7,579 bases of DNA from Gammaproteobacteria bacterium (GTDB lineage: Bacteria > Pseudomonadota > Gammaproteobacteria > Chromatiales > Chromatiaceae), in contig JAUXDV010000091.1 of assembly GCA_030620735.1 (NCBI GenBank), positions 1-7,579 of the forward strand, given 5' to 3'. Shown here piece after piece: positions 1-6,175 of this stretch. Under the pieces are notes generated by a model. That model was not told where the DNA came from and did no database searches. It saw only the letters and a list, made by a program, of their open reading frames with translations. Both the position numbers and the translations under genes were made by a program. Position 1 is the stretch's first letter. Each line of letters begins with the position of its first letter.

Positions 1-2
1 CG

Positions 3-371
3 CGCGGTGAATTACAGGAGCTGGAACAACTGGATCATCCGGCAGGTCGCGACCAGGCGCAAACACTGGGCTCGGACCGTCCGGGGCGCAGTTTTGACAG
101 CAGCGGCCAGGGACGCCACTCCATGGGGTCATCGGTGGAGCCAAAAGAGCAGGAGGCCATCCGTTTCGCCAAGCAGGTCGGCGACCATCTGCGGACAGCC
201 TGTAAAGCCGGCCACTGTAACCAGCTGCTGCTGGTTGCAGGCCCTCATTTTATCGGCCTGTTGAAAGATCAGCTCGGCTCATTGACGGATGTGACGATTA
301 CCGAGATCGTAAAGAACCTGGGACAATATGATTCCCGTGAAATCCGCACCCACCTGCCTGAGCGTTTATGA
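3..371 (+). CDS. Host attachment family protein (PF10116-like), C-terminal part, 5' end outside window
   Basis: The frame is open from the left edge with no start codon needed, so the gene begins upstream; the ATG at 123 is internal. About 122 residues are visible. Family-like features in order are a helix ending in LDHPAGRDQAQ, the block GSDRPGRSFDSSGQGRH, then KEQEAIRFAKQVGDHL, LLLVAGPHFIGLLKDQL and a closing IRTHLPERL. These match the C-terminal half of proteins named 'protein required for attachment to host cells', a name inherited from Agrobacterium. The fold is thought to be related to eRF1-like domains, so the true role may be in translation or ribosome rescue rather than attachment. 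The protein is soluble with no membrane segment. It ends 15 nt before the DUF211 gene on the same strand and may share its transcript. Family membership is fairly sure; the function is not. Confidence 0.85.
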   Translation, partial: RGELQELEQLDHPAGRDQAQTLGSDRPGRSFDSSGQGRHSMGSSVEPKEQEAIRFAKQVGDHLRTACKAGHCNQLLLVAGPHFIGLLKDQLGSLTDVTITEIVKNLGQYDSREIRTHLPERL

Positions 372-386
372 GCAAGCGGAGAGATC

Positions 387-668
387 ATGGCAACTATTCA
401 AAAAATCACGTTGGATGTCCTCAAACCCCATCGCCCCAATGCCCTGGAGTTTGCTGCTGCGGTGGCTGATCTGAGCCAGGGGATGCGCGTTCAGGTGATC
501 GTTGATGCGGTCGATGAAAAAACAGAGAGTATTCTGCTGGTGATCGAGGGCGGAGAGATTGACTTCGATGCGATCTCACAACGCATCAGCGAAATGGGCG
601 CAACGCTGCACAGCATCGACGCGGTAGAAGTGCTCGGTGAACAGAGTGACGCGGGTAACGCATCCTGA
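387..668 (+). CDS. DUF211 family protein
   Basis: This 93-residue protein matches the DUF211 family (archaeal COG1888 type) over its whole length. The opening KITLDVLKPHRPNALEFA, the central IEGGEIDFDAI and the closing GATLHSIDAV are the family hallmarks. The family has a small ferredoxin-like fold and no proven biochemical role. The start is supported by GGAG at 378-381, five bases before the ATG. Its TGA (666-668) shares a base with the ATG of the next gene, a VIT1/CCC1-like transporter, so the two proteins are probably made in a fixed ratio and may form a complex. A regulatory or metal-sensing subunit of the transporter is a reasonable guess but only inference. The last ten or so residues (EQSDAGNAS) lie beyond the usual family end. 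DUF211 is mainly known from archaea, so transfer of the pair is possible. Confidence 0.88.
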   Translation: MATIQKITLDVLKPHRPNALEFAAAVADLSQGMRVQVIVDAVDEKTESILLVIEGGEIDFDAISQRISEMGATLHSIDAVEVLGEQSDAGNAS

Positions 669-1249
669 TGCAAAGTGGGGAGTTGCATCGCCTGTTATTG
701 CATGTGCAGGGTGCACGGGGCATTGCCAGGCGCTATTTTATCACCAACGGCTTCGATGGCGCCCTCACCATGCTGGGATTGATGATAGGTTTTTTCCTCA
801 GCGAGCATGTGGATGTATCTGTTGCGATCAAAGCCTGCCTTGGCGCAGCGGTGGCATTGTGCATGAGCGGCTTGAGCAGCGCCTATCTGAGCGAGTCAGC
901 TGAAAGAAAAAAGGAGCTGCATGAACTGGAGCAGGCCCTGATTGCTGACCTTGGAAATTCGGATGTCGGCCGTGCAAGCCGTCTTGTCCCGGTTGTCGTC
1001 GCACTGGTCAACGGCATGTCGCCCCTGCTGATTTCGTTGACGATCATGACGCCGCTGTGGATGGCACAGCAGGGTATCGCCCTCCCCTTGTCACCCTTCC
1101 TGCTTGCCTCGCTCATCGCCCTGCTGTTGATGTTCCTGCTTGGCGTGTTGCTGGCCAGACTCAGCAGGGAGTTCTGGCTGTGGTCGGGGTTGCGGGCCCT
1201 GGCAATCGCCGCAGGTACGGCGCTGATCATTATTGTTATCAGCGTGTAG
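668..1249 (+). CDS. VIT1/CCC1-like integral membrane transporter
   Basis: This 193-residue membrane protein has five hydrophobic segments at about residues 31-46, 52-74, 106-131, 141-164 and 174-192. The first carries NGFDGALTMLGLMIGF, resembling the DG(x)nnG signature of the VIT1/CCC1 (COG1814) family, in which this Asp (here D30) lies on the metal path through the membrane. After helix 2 comes a short charged stretch with several Glu (residues 76-90), the place where VIT1 proteins carry their metal-binding cytosolic domain; here it is much reduced. Family members export Fe2+ or Mn2+ from the cytosol, usually by proton exchange. Length and shape fit the short prokaryotic subgroup. The start codon overlaps the DUF211 stop and has no convincing ribosome site of its own, so translation is probably coupled. 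The substrate cannot be read from the sequence. Confidence 0.82.
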   Translation: MQSGELHRLLLHVQGARGIARRYFITNGFDGALTMLGLMIGFFLSEHVDVSVAIKACLGAAVALCMSGLSSAYLSESAERKKELHELEQALIADLGNSDVGRASRLVPVVVALVNGMSPLLISLTIMTPLWMAQQGIALPLSPFLLASLIALLLMFLLGVLLARLSREFWLWSGLRALAIAAGTALIIIVISV

Positions 1250-1329
1250 ATGATTTGCAGATAAAGATCCCGTCGATGAGTAAAATCAAGCCACGCTCCC
1301 AACAAATCAAGGTGGCAACGGCGCCTGCG

Positions 1330-1833
1330 TCATGTGCCTTCCCGCCATGATGCCAGATAGCTGCGCTGCTCCGGGGCCGGGATATTGATTTCGACATTGA
1401 AGTGGCCTGAATTGGCGATCACACAACCATCCTTCATCACCTCGAAATGGGAGTGGTCAAGAACATGTTTGTCACCCGTGGCGGTCTCTTCTGTGCTGCC
1501 CAGGATATTCGCCAGCAGCTCTCTGCGATGTTGATGCATTTCACTGACAAGATCGGCGCCGTCGTCAAGCGTGATCACCGGATTGTGATCCAGGGCGCGG
1601 TGAATATGGCGATAATAACACTCATCATCTTCACCTCGCACTGCAAACACCGGAATCTGATATTCATTGACCAGGGCAGCGGCGACATCGTCCTGGGTGC
1701 TCAACGGATTGCTGGCGCAGAGCACCACGTCGGCGCCTCCCGCCTGCAAAGTGCGTGTGAGATTGGCTGTCTCGGTGGTGATATGCAGACAGCCGGAGAT
1801 GTGCAACCCCTGCAGGAATGGCTTCAGACGAAT
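1330..1833 (-). pseudogene. ahcY: S-adenosylhomocysteine hydrolase remnant with internal deletion of the NAD-binding domain
   Basis: The peptide is unmistakably S-adenosyl-L-homocysteine hydrolase, the enzyme that splits SAH into adenosine and homocysteine. The frame keeps GLHISGCLHITTETANL, LCASNPLSTQDDVAAALV, VRGEDDECYYRHIHR, the DDGADL aspartate and GSTEET. It then jumps directly to TATGDKHVL, FEVMKDGCVIANSGHFNVEI. In intact enzymes about 120 residues lie between EETTTG and the (T/A)TG(N/D)KD motif. They contain the catalytic Lys, Asp and Cys and the Rossmann NAD site, all absent here. The N-terminus is also lost: the frame runs up only to a TGA at 1834-1836, with only a TTG (1804-1806) as a possible start and no ribosome site. 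About 80 C-terminal residues are missing. The frame is otherwise free of stops, so decay looks fairly recent. A functional enzyme is ruled out; whether any peptide is made is unknown. Confidence 0.9.
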
Positions 1834-1867
1834 TCAGTAACTGACAGAACCTCATGACAGCTGTCAT

Positions 1868-2293
1868 TCAGCGAATCCATGGCACGAAAATCTCGATCAT
1901 TCCCTGGCTCTGTCTGCGGCGCATCGATTGCATGTCAGCATCCATAGGCAAGTCTATCCATTGTGAAAAGTGACCGGATTGCATTATCCGCACCCCTCCG
2001 GATTGATCTTGTTGAACTTTAAGGCTGCTGATGGTGATGCGTCTGCCTTCAACATTGATGTTGATCTGATCAGCATTTCGCCCCATTGATACAATCCGGA
2101 TATGATAGCCATCCAGTGCAGAAAAATGCTGAATCTGAAAGCCGGTGGATAGCTGTGAATTGCTGTTCCATTGCTGGTAGTTTTGCGGGCCCTGTGGATA
2201 TTGTGACCAGGAAGACCAGGATGACCACGCAGTTGCATTATGCATTGCAGACAAGATCAGCAGCATGCTGAATATCAGTGATGTTTTTTTCAT
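1868..2293 (-). CDS. Exported small-heat-shock-like (alpha-crystallin/Hsp20 domain) protein
   Basis: The 141-residue product starts with a textbook Sec signal peptide: MKK, a hydrophobic core (residues 5-17) and a cleavage site after A20-T21-A22. A linker rich in Trp, Ser, Gln and Asn (23-50) follows, similar to the disordered N-terminal arms of small heat shock proteins. Residues 51-138 resemble an alpha-crystallin domain: DGYHIRIVSMG, the NVEGRRITISS strand, SQWIDLPMDAD near the usual 'F.R.f.LP..vd' position, and QGMIEIFVP in place of the usual 'nGvL.i.vP'. Ordinary Hsp20 chaperones are cytosolic, so this one probably acts as a holdase in the periplasm. A good ribosome site (AGGAG, eight bases upstream of the ATG) marks the start. 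A TATACT box at 2339-2344 could be its -10 element, though the matching -35 is weak. The gene appears complete. Confidence 0.78.
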   Translation of the reverse strand: MKKTSLIFSMLLILSAMHNATAWSSWSSWSQYPQGPQNYQQWNSNSQLSTGFQIQHFSALDGYHIRIVSMGRNADQININVEGRRITISSLKVQQDQSGGVRIMQSGHFSQWIDLPMDADMQSMRRRQSQGMIEIFVPWIR

Positions 2294-2393
2294 AATGGCG
2301 TCTCCTGTTCGAAGGATATAGATAATTCTACATATCGCAGTATAGACGATGACCGAAAAAATCAGCTAATCCAGATCAACTCTACAGGAATCT

Positions 2394-2693
2394 TCAATAC
2401 CTCACCGGCGCGAACATCATTCTGTCGCCAGTATCTTTGAGCTCCTTAACCGCAACTACTGACCGGCCACAACGAAAAATATCAGCCTGTAATCTGCGAT
2501 AAACTCCAAATCTACCTTTTTTTGGGTCATAACCCACATGACTAGCTTGAATAATTACCAGATCTTTTCCATGATGCGCATGGGGAGCATGCCTGTCAGT
2601 AGCAACAATCACTGCTACCAGCAGGGTCAGCGAAAATCCCCAGATCAAAGATGACCCCAGGCGATTTCTCGCCGGTTGAGAGAAAGTCCACAT
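2394..2693 (-). CDS. Unrecognised one-helix protein with HGKDLVII / SHVGYD motifs, possibly 5'-truncated
   Basis: The 99 residues from the first ATG contain one transmembrane helix (about 14-31), then a His-rich DRHAPHAHHG, HGKDLVIIQASHVGYDP, FGVYRRLQ and a Cys-Gly near residue 75. The histidine-glycine (SHVG) followed by a Cys-Gly loosely recalls the zinc site of LCIB-type beta-carbonic anhydrases, but this is a weak resemblance, not an assignment. The frame is open a further 35 codons upstream, to a TAG at 2799-2801, and reads like protein (GFHSWSPALGYQVW, then IKHIIQL). That extension offers no ATG, GTG or TTG. The ATG at 2691-2693 has no clear ribosome site. The gene may therefore have lost its 5' end, with the C-terminus after the CG also altered. 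It lies downstream of uspE and upstream of the exported chaperone gene, all on the same strand. Confidence 0.5.
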   Translation of the reverse strand: MWTFSQPARNRLGSSLIWGFSLTLLVAVIVATDRHAPHAHHGKDLVIIQASHVGYDPKKGRFGVYRRLQADIFRCGRSVVAVKELKDTGDRMMFAPVRY

Positions 2694-2798
2694 ACTCCAG
2701 AAGACCGGCGTTGACAGTTGGATAATGTGCTTTATCCAAACCTGATAGCCAAGCGCTGGACTCCATGAATGAAACCCTTCAACAAATCCCCTAATTAT
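2694..2798 (-). pseudogene. Open in-frame 5' extension of the 2394-2693 gene, without start codon
   Basis: Thirty-five in-frame codons precede the first ATG of the neighbouring gene. The translation (GFHSWSPALGYQVW, then HIIQLSTPVFW) is rich in Trp and aromatics and looks like a membrane-proximal coding sequence rather than random DNA. No standard start codon exists in it; translation could begin only at CTG (2715-2717) or ATT/ATA near 2793-2798. Most likely it is the residue of a longer gene truncated at its 5' end. The 78 bp between this stop and the uspE stop hold nothing I recognise. Confidence 0.35.
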
Positions 2799-2876
2799 CT
2801 ACATTAGAACATGCTTGCTCTCACTTTGGATGATATCCAACAGCGCCATACTCAAATACAAAACATCCATAGGCAT

Positions 2877-3857
2877 TCACTCTTCCGGAGTGACCGGCGT
2901 TACAAAGCCGGGCGGCTTGATCGCAAGTACTGAACAATCGATCTGGTTCAGAATCGTCTCAGCGGTATTGCCCATAATAAATCCTGGAATGCCGGTGCGG
3001 ATCACAGTCCCCATGACGACAAGATCTGCCTCGATCCGCTTGGCCAGCGCCGGAACTTCTTTACGAGCCCACCCTCTCACCAGATGCGTTCGGGGTTGGA
3101 GATATTCGACGGCGTCCTTCCCCATATTGATGGTCACCTCGCGCATCAACCCATCCAAACTGGCCTCGTGCAGCCGCCTTTCCTGTTCGACGTAGGCCTT
3201 AATTTCATCCTCTGGAATATGCATAAATGCACCGTGCATGACGCTCTCGCCAATCGCCTCCCATACATGCACAATGTGCAACGAGGCAAAGTCGGATAGC
3301 GCCAGAGAACCGGCCATTTCAAGAATCTTCCGGTTCAGCGCATCTCTTGATTCCAACTCCGCCTTTGGATATGCGCCGCCTACATCAACCGCCGCCAGGA
3401 CGCGTCGGTATGATTTTGACACCTGAAGCTTAATAATCCAGACCGGGCACGGACACTTGCGCAACAGGTGCATATCATCACTGCCGAAAAATCGGCCTAG
3501 CCATGCCCAGGTTTCGGGGGTTTTGATCACTAGATCATGTCCGTTGCGCAACACCTCGCGGACGATTTCCAGGAAGTGCACCCCGTTTAATACCCTGGTT
3601 TTAATATCGATTCTCTCACGATAAGGCTCTACCAGAAATTCCAGTTGTTGTTCATGTGCACTCATCATCGCAGCTTGCAGATCGGTAGAGATCGGACCCC
3701 CATCCGGCATTCCGATACCTGCAGTGATACGCGGGATCACATCAACGACAGTGAGGCTGGCCTGGTTGTTCTCAGTCAAAGAAACGGCCCGCTCGAACAC
3801 ATCGCTACTCTTCAGCCCGGAATCAGCTACAAAAAGGATGTTTTTGAAACGTCTCAT
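2877..3857 (-). CDS. uspE: Tandem universal stress protein, UspE-like
   Basis: The 326-residue cytosolic protein has two Usp domains, at about 1-143 and 149-314. Domain 1 opens with MRRFKNILFVAD and ends with HDLVIKTP and LLRKCPCPVWIIK, which is characteristic of E. coli UspE domain 1. Domain 2 opens with YRRVLAAVDVGG and ends with ADLVVMGTVIRTGIPGFIMG and NTAETIL. The loop lacks the canonical G-2x-G-9x-G(S/T) ATP-binding motif, as in UspE-type members, so ATP binding is doubtful; UspE relatives have been linked to stress survival and motility. The start chosen is the ATG at 3855-3857, with AAGGAG six bases upstream; an upstream in-frame ATG at 3875 has no such site. The small gene before it ends one base upstream, so this is the last gene of the nhaR operon. 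The short C-terminal tail (PPGFVTPVTPEE) is unremarkable. Confidence 0.9.
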   Translation of the reverse strand: MRRFKNILFVADSGLKSSDVFERAVSLTENNQASLTVVDVIPRITAGIGMPDGGPISTDLQAAMMSAHEQQLEFLVEPYRERIDIKTRVLNGVHFLEIVREVLRNGHDLVIKTPETWAWLGRFFGSDDMHLLRKCPCPVWIIKLQVSKSYRRVLAAVDVGGAYPKAELESRDALNRKILEMAGSLALSDFASLHIVHVWEAIGESVMHGAFMHIPEDEIKAYVEQERRLHEASLDGLMREVTINMGKDAVEYLQPRTHLVRGWARKEVPALAKRIEADLVVMGTVIRTGIPGFIMGNTAETILNQIDCSVLAIKPPGFVTPVTPEE

Positions 3858-3858
3858 A

Positions 3859-4083
3859 TCACTCCTTACCCTCATCAGCGACCATATTCAACCCAAATAG
3901 CAGCGCCATGCGCACTTCGATCATAGACAGCATAGATGTGAAAGCATCAATCTGATCAGCAACATGGGAGCGCAGATGCTCTTCGATTTTTTGCTGAATG
4001 AGATCATCACTCCGGGCCAGCACCGGGGCATCCAGACTGCAATCGGCTACAGCATCTGCGCTCCATGACGCCCGTAGTACCAC
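3859..4083 (-). CDS. Small acidic protein of unknown function, between antiporter and uspE
   Basis: The frame encodes up to 74 residues, starting at a GTG (4081-4083) that overlaps the antiporter 3' end by 37 nt. A second possible start is the GTG of the PVLARSDD segment. I do not recognise a family. The visible part is mostly helical and amphipathic (DDLIQQKIEEHLRSHVADQI) and then more hydrophobic (FTSMLSMIEVRMALLFGLNM), with an acidic end (ADEGKE). Its stop codon sits inside the uspE ribosome site, one base from the uspE ATG, the spacing expected of a real operon gene. Codon choice resembles the neighbours. No ribosome site is clear at either start, so coupling to antiporter translation is likely. 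It could be an antiporter-associated peptide or helix-bundle partner; that is a guess. Confidence 0.55.
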   Translation of the reverse strand: MVLRASWSADAVADCSLDAPVLARSDDLIQQKIEEHLRSHVADQIDAFTSMLSMIEVRMALLFGLNMVADEGKE

Positions 4084-5252
4084 TTCATGATGAAGGGTGG
4101 CAGCAACGTGGTCAGGGCAATGACGATGACCATGCCGGCATAGATCTCGTTATTGAAAATCCCGCTCTCCCGGCCCAATTCAGCAAAGATCAGGCCCACC
4201 TCTCCACGCGGAATCATCGCCGTGCCGATCATCCAGCGTCTCGGCCAGCTCTCTTTCACCAACAGGGCGCCAATGAGTTTTCCCGCAATTGCAGCAACCA
4301 GCAGGGACAGGGAGAAGAGCCAGATGAAGGGCGAGCCCCAGTCGATCTCGCGTAGATTCAACGACAATCCCACCATGACAAAAAAGATCGGTGTGAAAAG
4401 TTGCACAATGGGTTTCATCTGTGTTTCGATTCGCTCTGCGAAGGCCTCATCGGCATGCAGCGCTGCGCCCAGGGGCAGAAAAAATCGCCGTGATAATGCC
4501 AACCCGGCAGCGAAACCTCCCAGCAGTTCCGGTGCACCGACAGCATGAGCCAGCCAGGCGAAAAAGAGCACCAAAGAGACAATGGTCGTTGGAATCAACC
4601 CGGGGATTTCGCTGCTTGCATCGAAGCGTTTGATGACCACGGACATCAGCTTGGCGGCCGCCGGCGCCAGCACAAAAAATGCCGCCACGAAGATCAGCAC
4701 CTTGCCGGTATTCACCAAACTCACGCCACCACCGATGGAGAACTCATAAAGCAGCGCCAGCAGCACTACCCCCATGACATCATCCAGCACCGCTGCACCC
4801 AGGACAATCTGGCCCTCTTTCGAATGCTGACGTTTAAGATCACTGAGCACCCGCACGGTAATCCCAATGCTGGTTGCTGTCAGCGTGCCGCCGATAAACA
4901 GCGAAACCAATAGTGACAGATCGAACAGCCAGTAGGCCAAACCAAATCCAAGCAACAGTGGCAGTATAAAACCCGCCAAAGCCACCAGCACGGATTCCAG
5001 ACCGGTGCGCACCAGACGTTTGACATCCGTCTCCAGTCCCACCTCGAACAGCAACAGGATAATGCCAATTCCCGCCATCAGCTGGATTGCATGCGTCGGT
5101 TCGATCCATCCCAAAAGGCTGGGTCCTAACACCACGCCGGCAAACAGCTCTCCGATCACCGAAGGCGCCTGCAGGCGCGTGGCCAGCTCGGCGAATATCC
5201 GCGCCGCCAGCAGAATGATGAGAAGAGTCAGAAAAAAGTCGTGGGCTTCCAT
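4047..5252 (-). CDS. Na+/H+ antiporter, CPA2 family, NapA-like
   Basis: The 401-residue protein is a monovalent cation/proton antiporter (PF00999) with roughly twelve or thirteen hydrophobic segments across its length. It exchanges internal Na+ (or K+) for external H+ in the inner membrane. Visible signatures are LLFEVGLETDV (67-77), the unwound-helix motif TATS (124-127) and VLDDVMGVVLLALL with the paired aspartates D157-D158. MVGLSLNL and MIPRGEVGLIFAE (347-359), with a basic residue (R349) before the GEVGL segment, follow. A DD pair is typical of NapA/NhaA-type electrogenic exchangers, whereas Kef channels and electroneutral NhaP types carry a different residue in the first position. There is no C-terminal TrkA/RCK domain, so this is not a Kef-type regulated efflux system. 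The start lies 10 nt after the nhaR stop, with GAGGAA about 13 bases upstream. Context with NhaR strongly supports sodium as substrate. Confidence 0.92.
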   Translation of the reverse strand: MEAHDFFLTLLIILLAARIFAELATRLQAPSVIGELFAGVVLGPSLLGWIEPTHAIQLMAGIGIILLLFEVGLETDVKRLVRTGLESVLVALAGFILPLLLGFGLAYWLFDLSLLVSLFIGGTLTATSIGITVRVLSDLKRQHSKEGQIVLGAAVLDDVMGVVLLALLYEFSIGGGVSLVNTGKVLIFVAAFFVLAPAAAKLMSVVIKRFDASSEIPGLIPTTIVSLVLFFAWLAHAVGAPELLGGFAAGLALSRRFFLPLGAALHADEAFAERIETQMKPIVQLFTPIFFVMVGLSLNLREIDWGSPFIWLFSLSLLVAAIAGKLIGALLVKESWPRRWMIGTAMIPRGEVGLIFAELGRESGIFNNEIYAGMVIVIALTTLLPPFIMKWYYGRHGAQML

Positions 5253-5262
5253 CGTCTAACAA

Positions 5263-6162
5263 CTATTCCTCGGCAAACAACAACTCACGGGCTTCCTCCA
5301 TCACTGCTGCGACCACAGGGTGTGTCACCCGGCGCTCGACGGATATGGCATAGAAACGCTCTTTCACCTCGTCAGTCCGGCCAATCGCTGTCACTTGGTA
5401 CTGCCATTCCACCTCTGCCTCGATCACAGCGGGCGCGATAAAGATACCTGCTCCCTCTTGTCCAAAAGCCTTCATGAGTGCGCTGTCATCAAACTCGGCA
5501 ATCGTACGCGGATGGATGCGATGTTTGTCCAGCCACCGGTCAATACCGGAACGCAGCTGAGTACCGCTGCCGGGCAACAGTAGCGGTGCACCATCCAGGC
5601 AGCGTGGGAAATCACCTTTCAGAATTTTTTCCAGTTTCTCCGTGGCAAAGAAGCTGATCGCGCACTCGCCGAGCTTGTGGCTGAAGCCCCGCGCACTGAC
5701 CGTAGAAGGGATAGGACGATCGGCCAGCACCAGATCAAGGCGGTGCACGGCCAGTTCCGCCAATAGCGTATCGAGGCTCGCCTCGCGGCAGATCATGCGC
5801 ACCGGCTCCGGCATTTGCAGCGCAGGCTTGAGAATACGATGTGCAATGGACTTGGGAAGCACATCGACCACACCAACCCTAAACAGCTGGGGACGGCCTT
5901 CCGGCAGCTGATGGATCATCTCTTCCAATTCACCACCGAGCGAGAAAATTTCATCGGCATAGCTCAACACCAGTCGTCCGGTCTCGGTGAGTTCCAGGTT
6001 GCGTCCAACCCGGATAAACAGATCTACCCCAAGATGCTCCTCCAGCAGGCTCAGCTGTCCGCTGATTGTCTGTGGCGTCAGGTTCAGCCGTTCACTGGCC
6101 CTGGCGATTCCACCCTCCCGGGCCACTATCCAGAAGTAGCGTAGATGCTTGTAGTTAACCAT
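5263..6162 (-). CDS. nhaR: LysR-type transcriptional activator NhaR
   Basis: The 299-residue regulator follows E. coli NhaR nearly end to end. The winged helix-turn-helix (residues 1-62) reads NYKHLRYFWIVAREGG, LTPQTISGQLSLLEEHLG and VDLFIRVGRNLELTETG. The effector domain keeps the blocks FRVGVVDVLPKS, LGECAISFFAT, IAEFDDSALMKAFGQ and RVTHPVVAAV. NhaR senses intracellular Na+ and activates antiporter genes, so control of the gene 10 nt downstream is expected. Here the regulator precedes the antiporter, the reverse of E. coli nhaA-nhaR, and it is paired with a NapA-like rather than an NhaA protein. The start at 6160-6162 lacks a strong ribosome site, but no better one exists and the N-terminus aligns with the family. 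A promoter and dyad sites lie immediately upstream. Confidence 0.95.
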   Translation of the reverse strand: MVNYKHLRYFWIVAREGGIARASERLNLTPQTISGQLSLLEEHLGVDLFIRVGRNLELTETGRLVLSYADEIFSLGGELEEMIHQLPEGRPQLFRVGVVDVLPKSIAHRILKPALQMPEPVRMICREASLDTLLAELAVHRLDLVLADRPIPSTVSARGFSHKLGECAISFFATEKLEKILKGDFPRCLDGAPLLLPGSGTQLRSGIDRWLDKHRIHPRTIAEFDDSALMKAFGQEGAGIFIAPAVIEAEVEWQYQVTAIGRTDEVKERFYAISVERRVTHPVVAAVMEEARELLFAEE

Positions 6163-6175
6163 CGGGCTGCCATTA

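Noticed and set aside
7..264. An 85-codon plus-strand frame at the left edge
   Set aside because: It is an out-of-frame shadow of the host attachment family gene, whose own frame gives clear family motifs.
883..1305. A 140-codon minus-strand frame opposite the VIT1/CCC1-like gene
   Set aside because: It lies almost wholly antisense to a well-supported membrane protein gene and its translation is Ser/Arg-rich without family motifs.
1664..1867. A 67-codon minus-strand frame beginning MTAVMRFCQ
   Set aside because: Most of it is an off-frame reading of the sahH relic; only its first few residues may matter, and they are noted as a tentative trace.
4065..5259. Several plus-strand frames of 70-131 codons opposite the antiporter gene
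   Set aside because: Their translations are rich in Arg, Pro, Gln and His without motifs, as expected for the reverse strand of a hydrophobic membrane protein gene.
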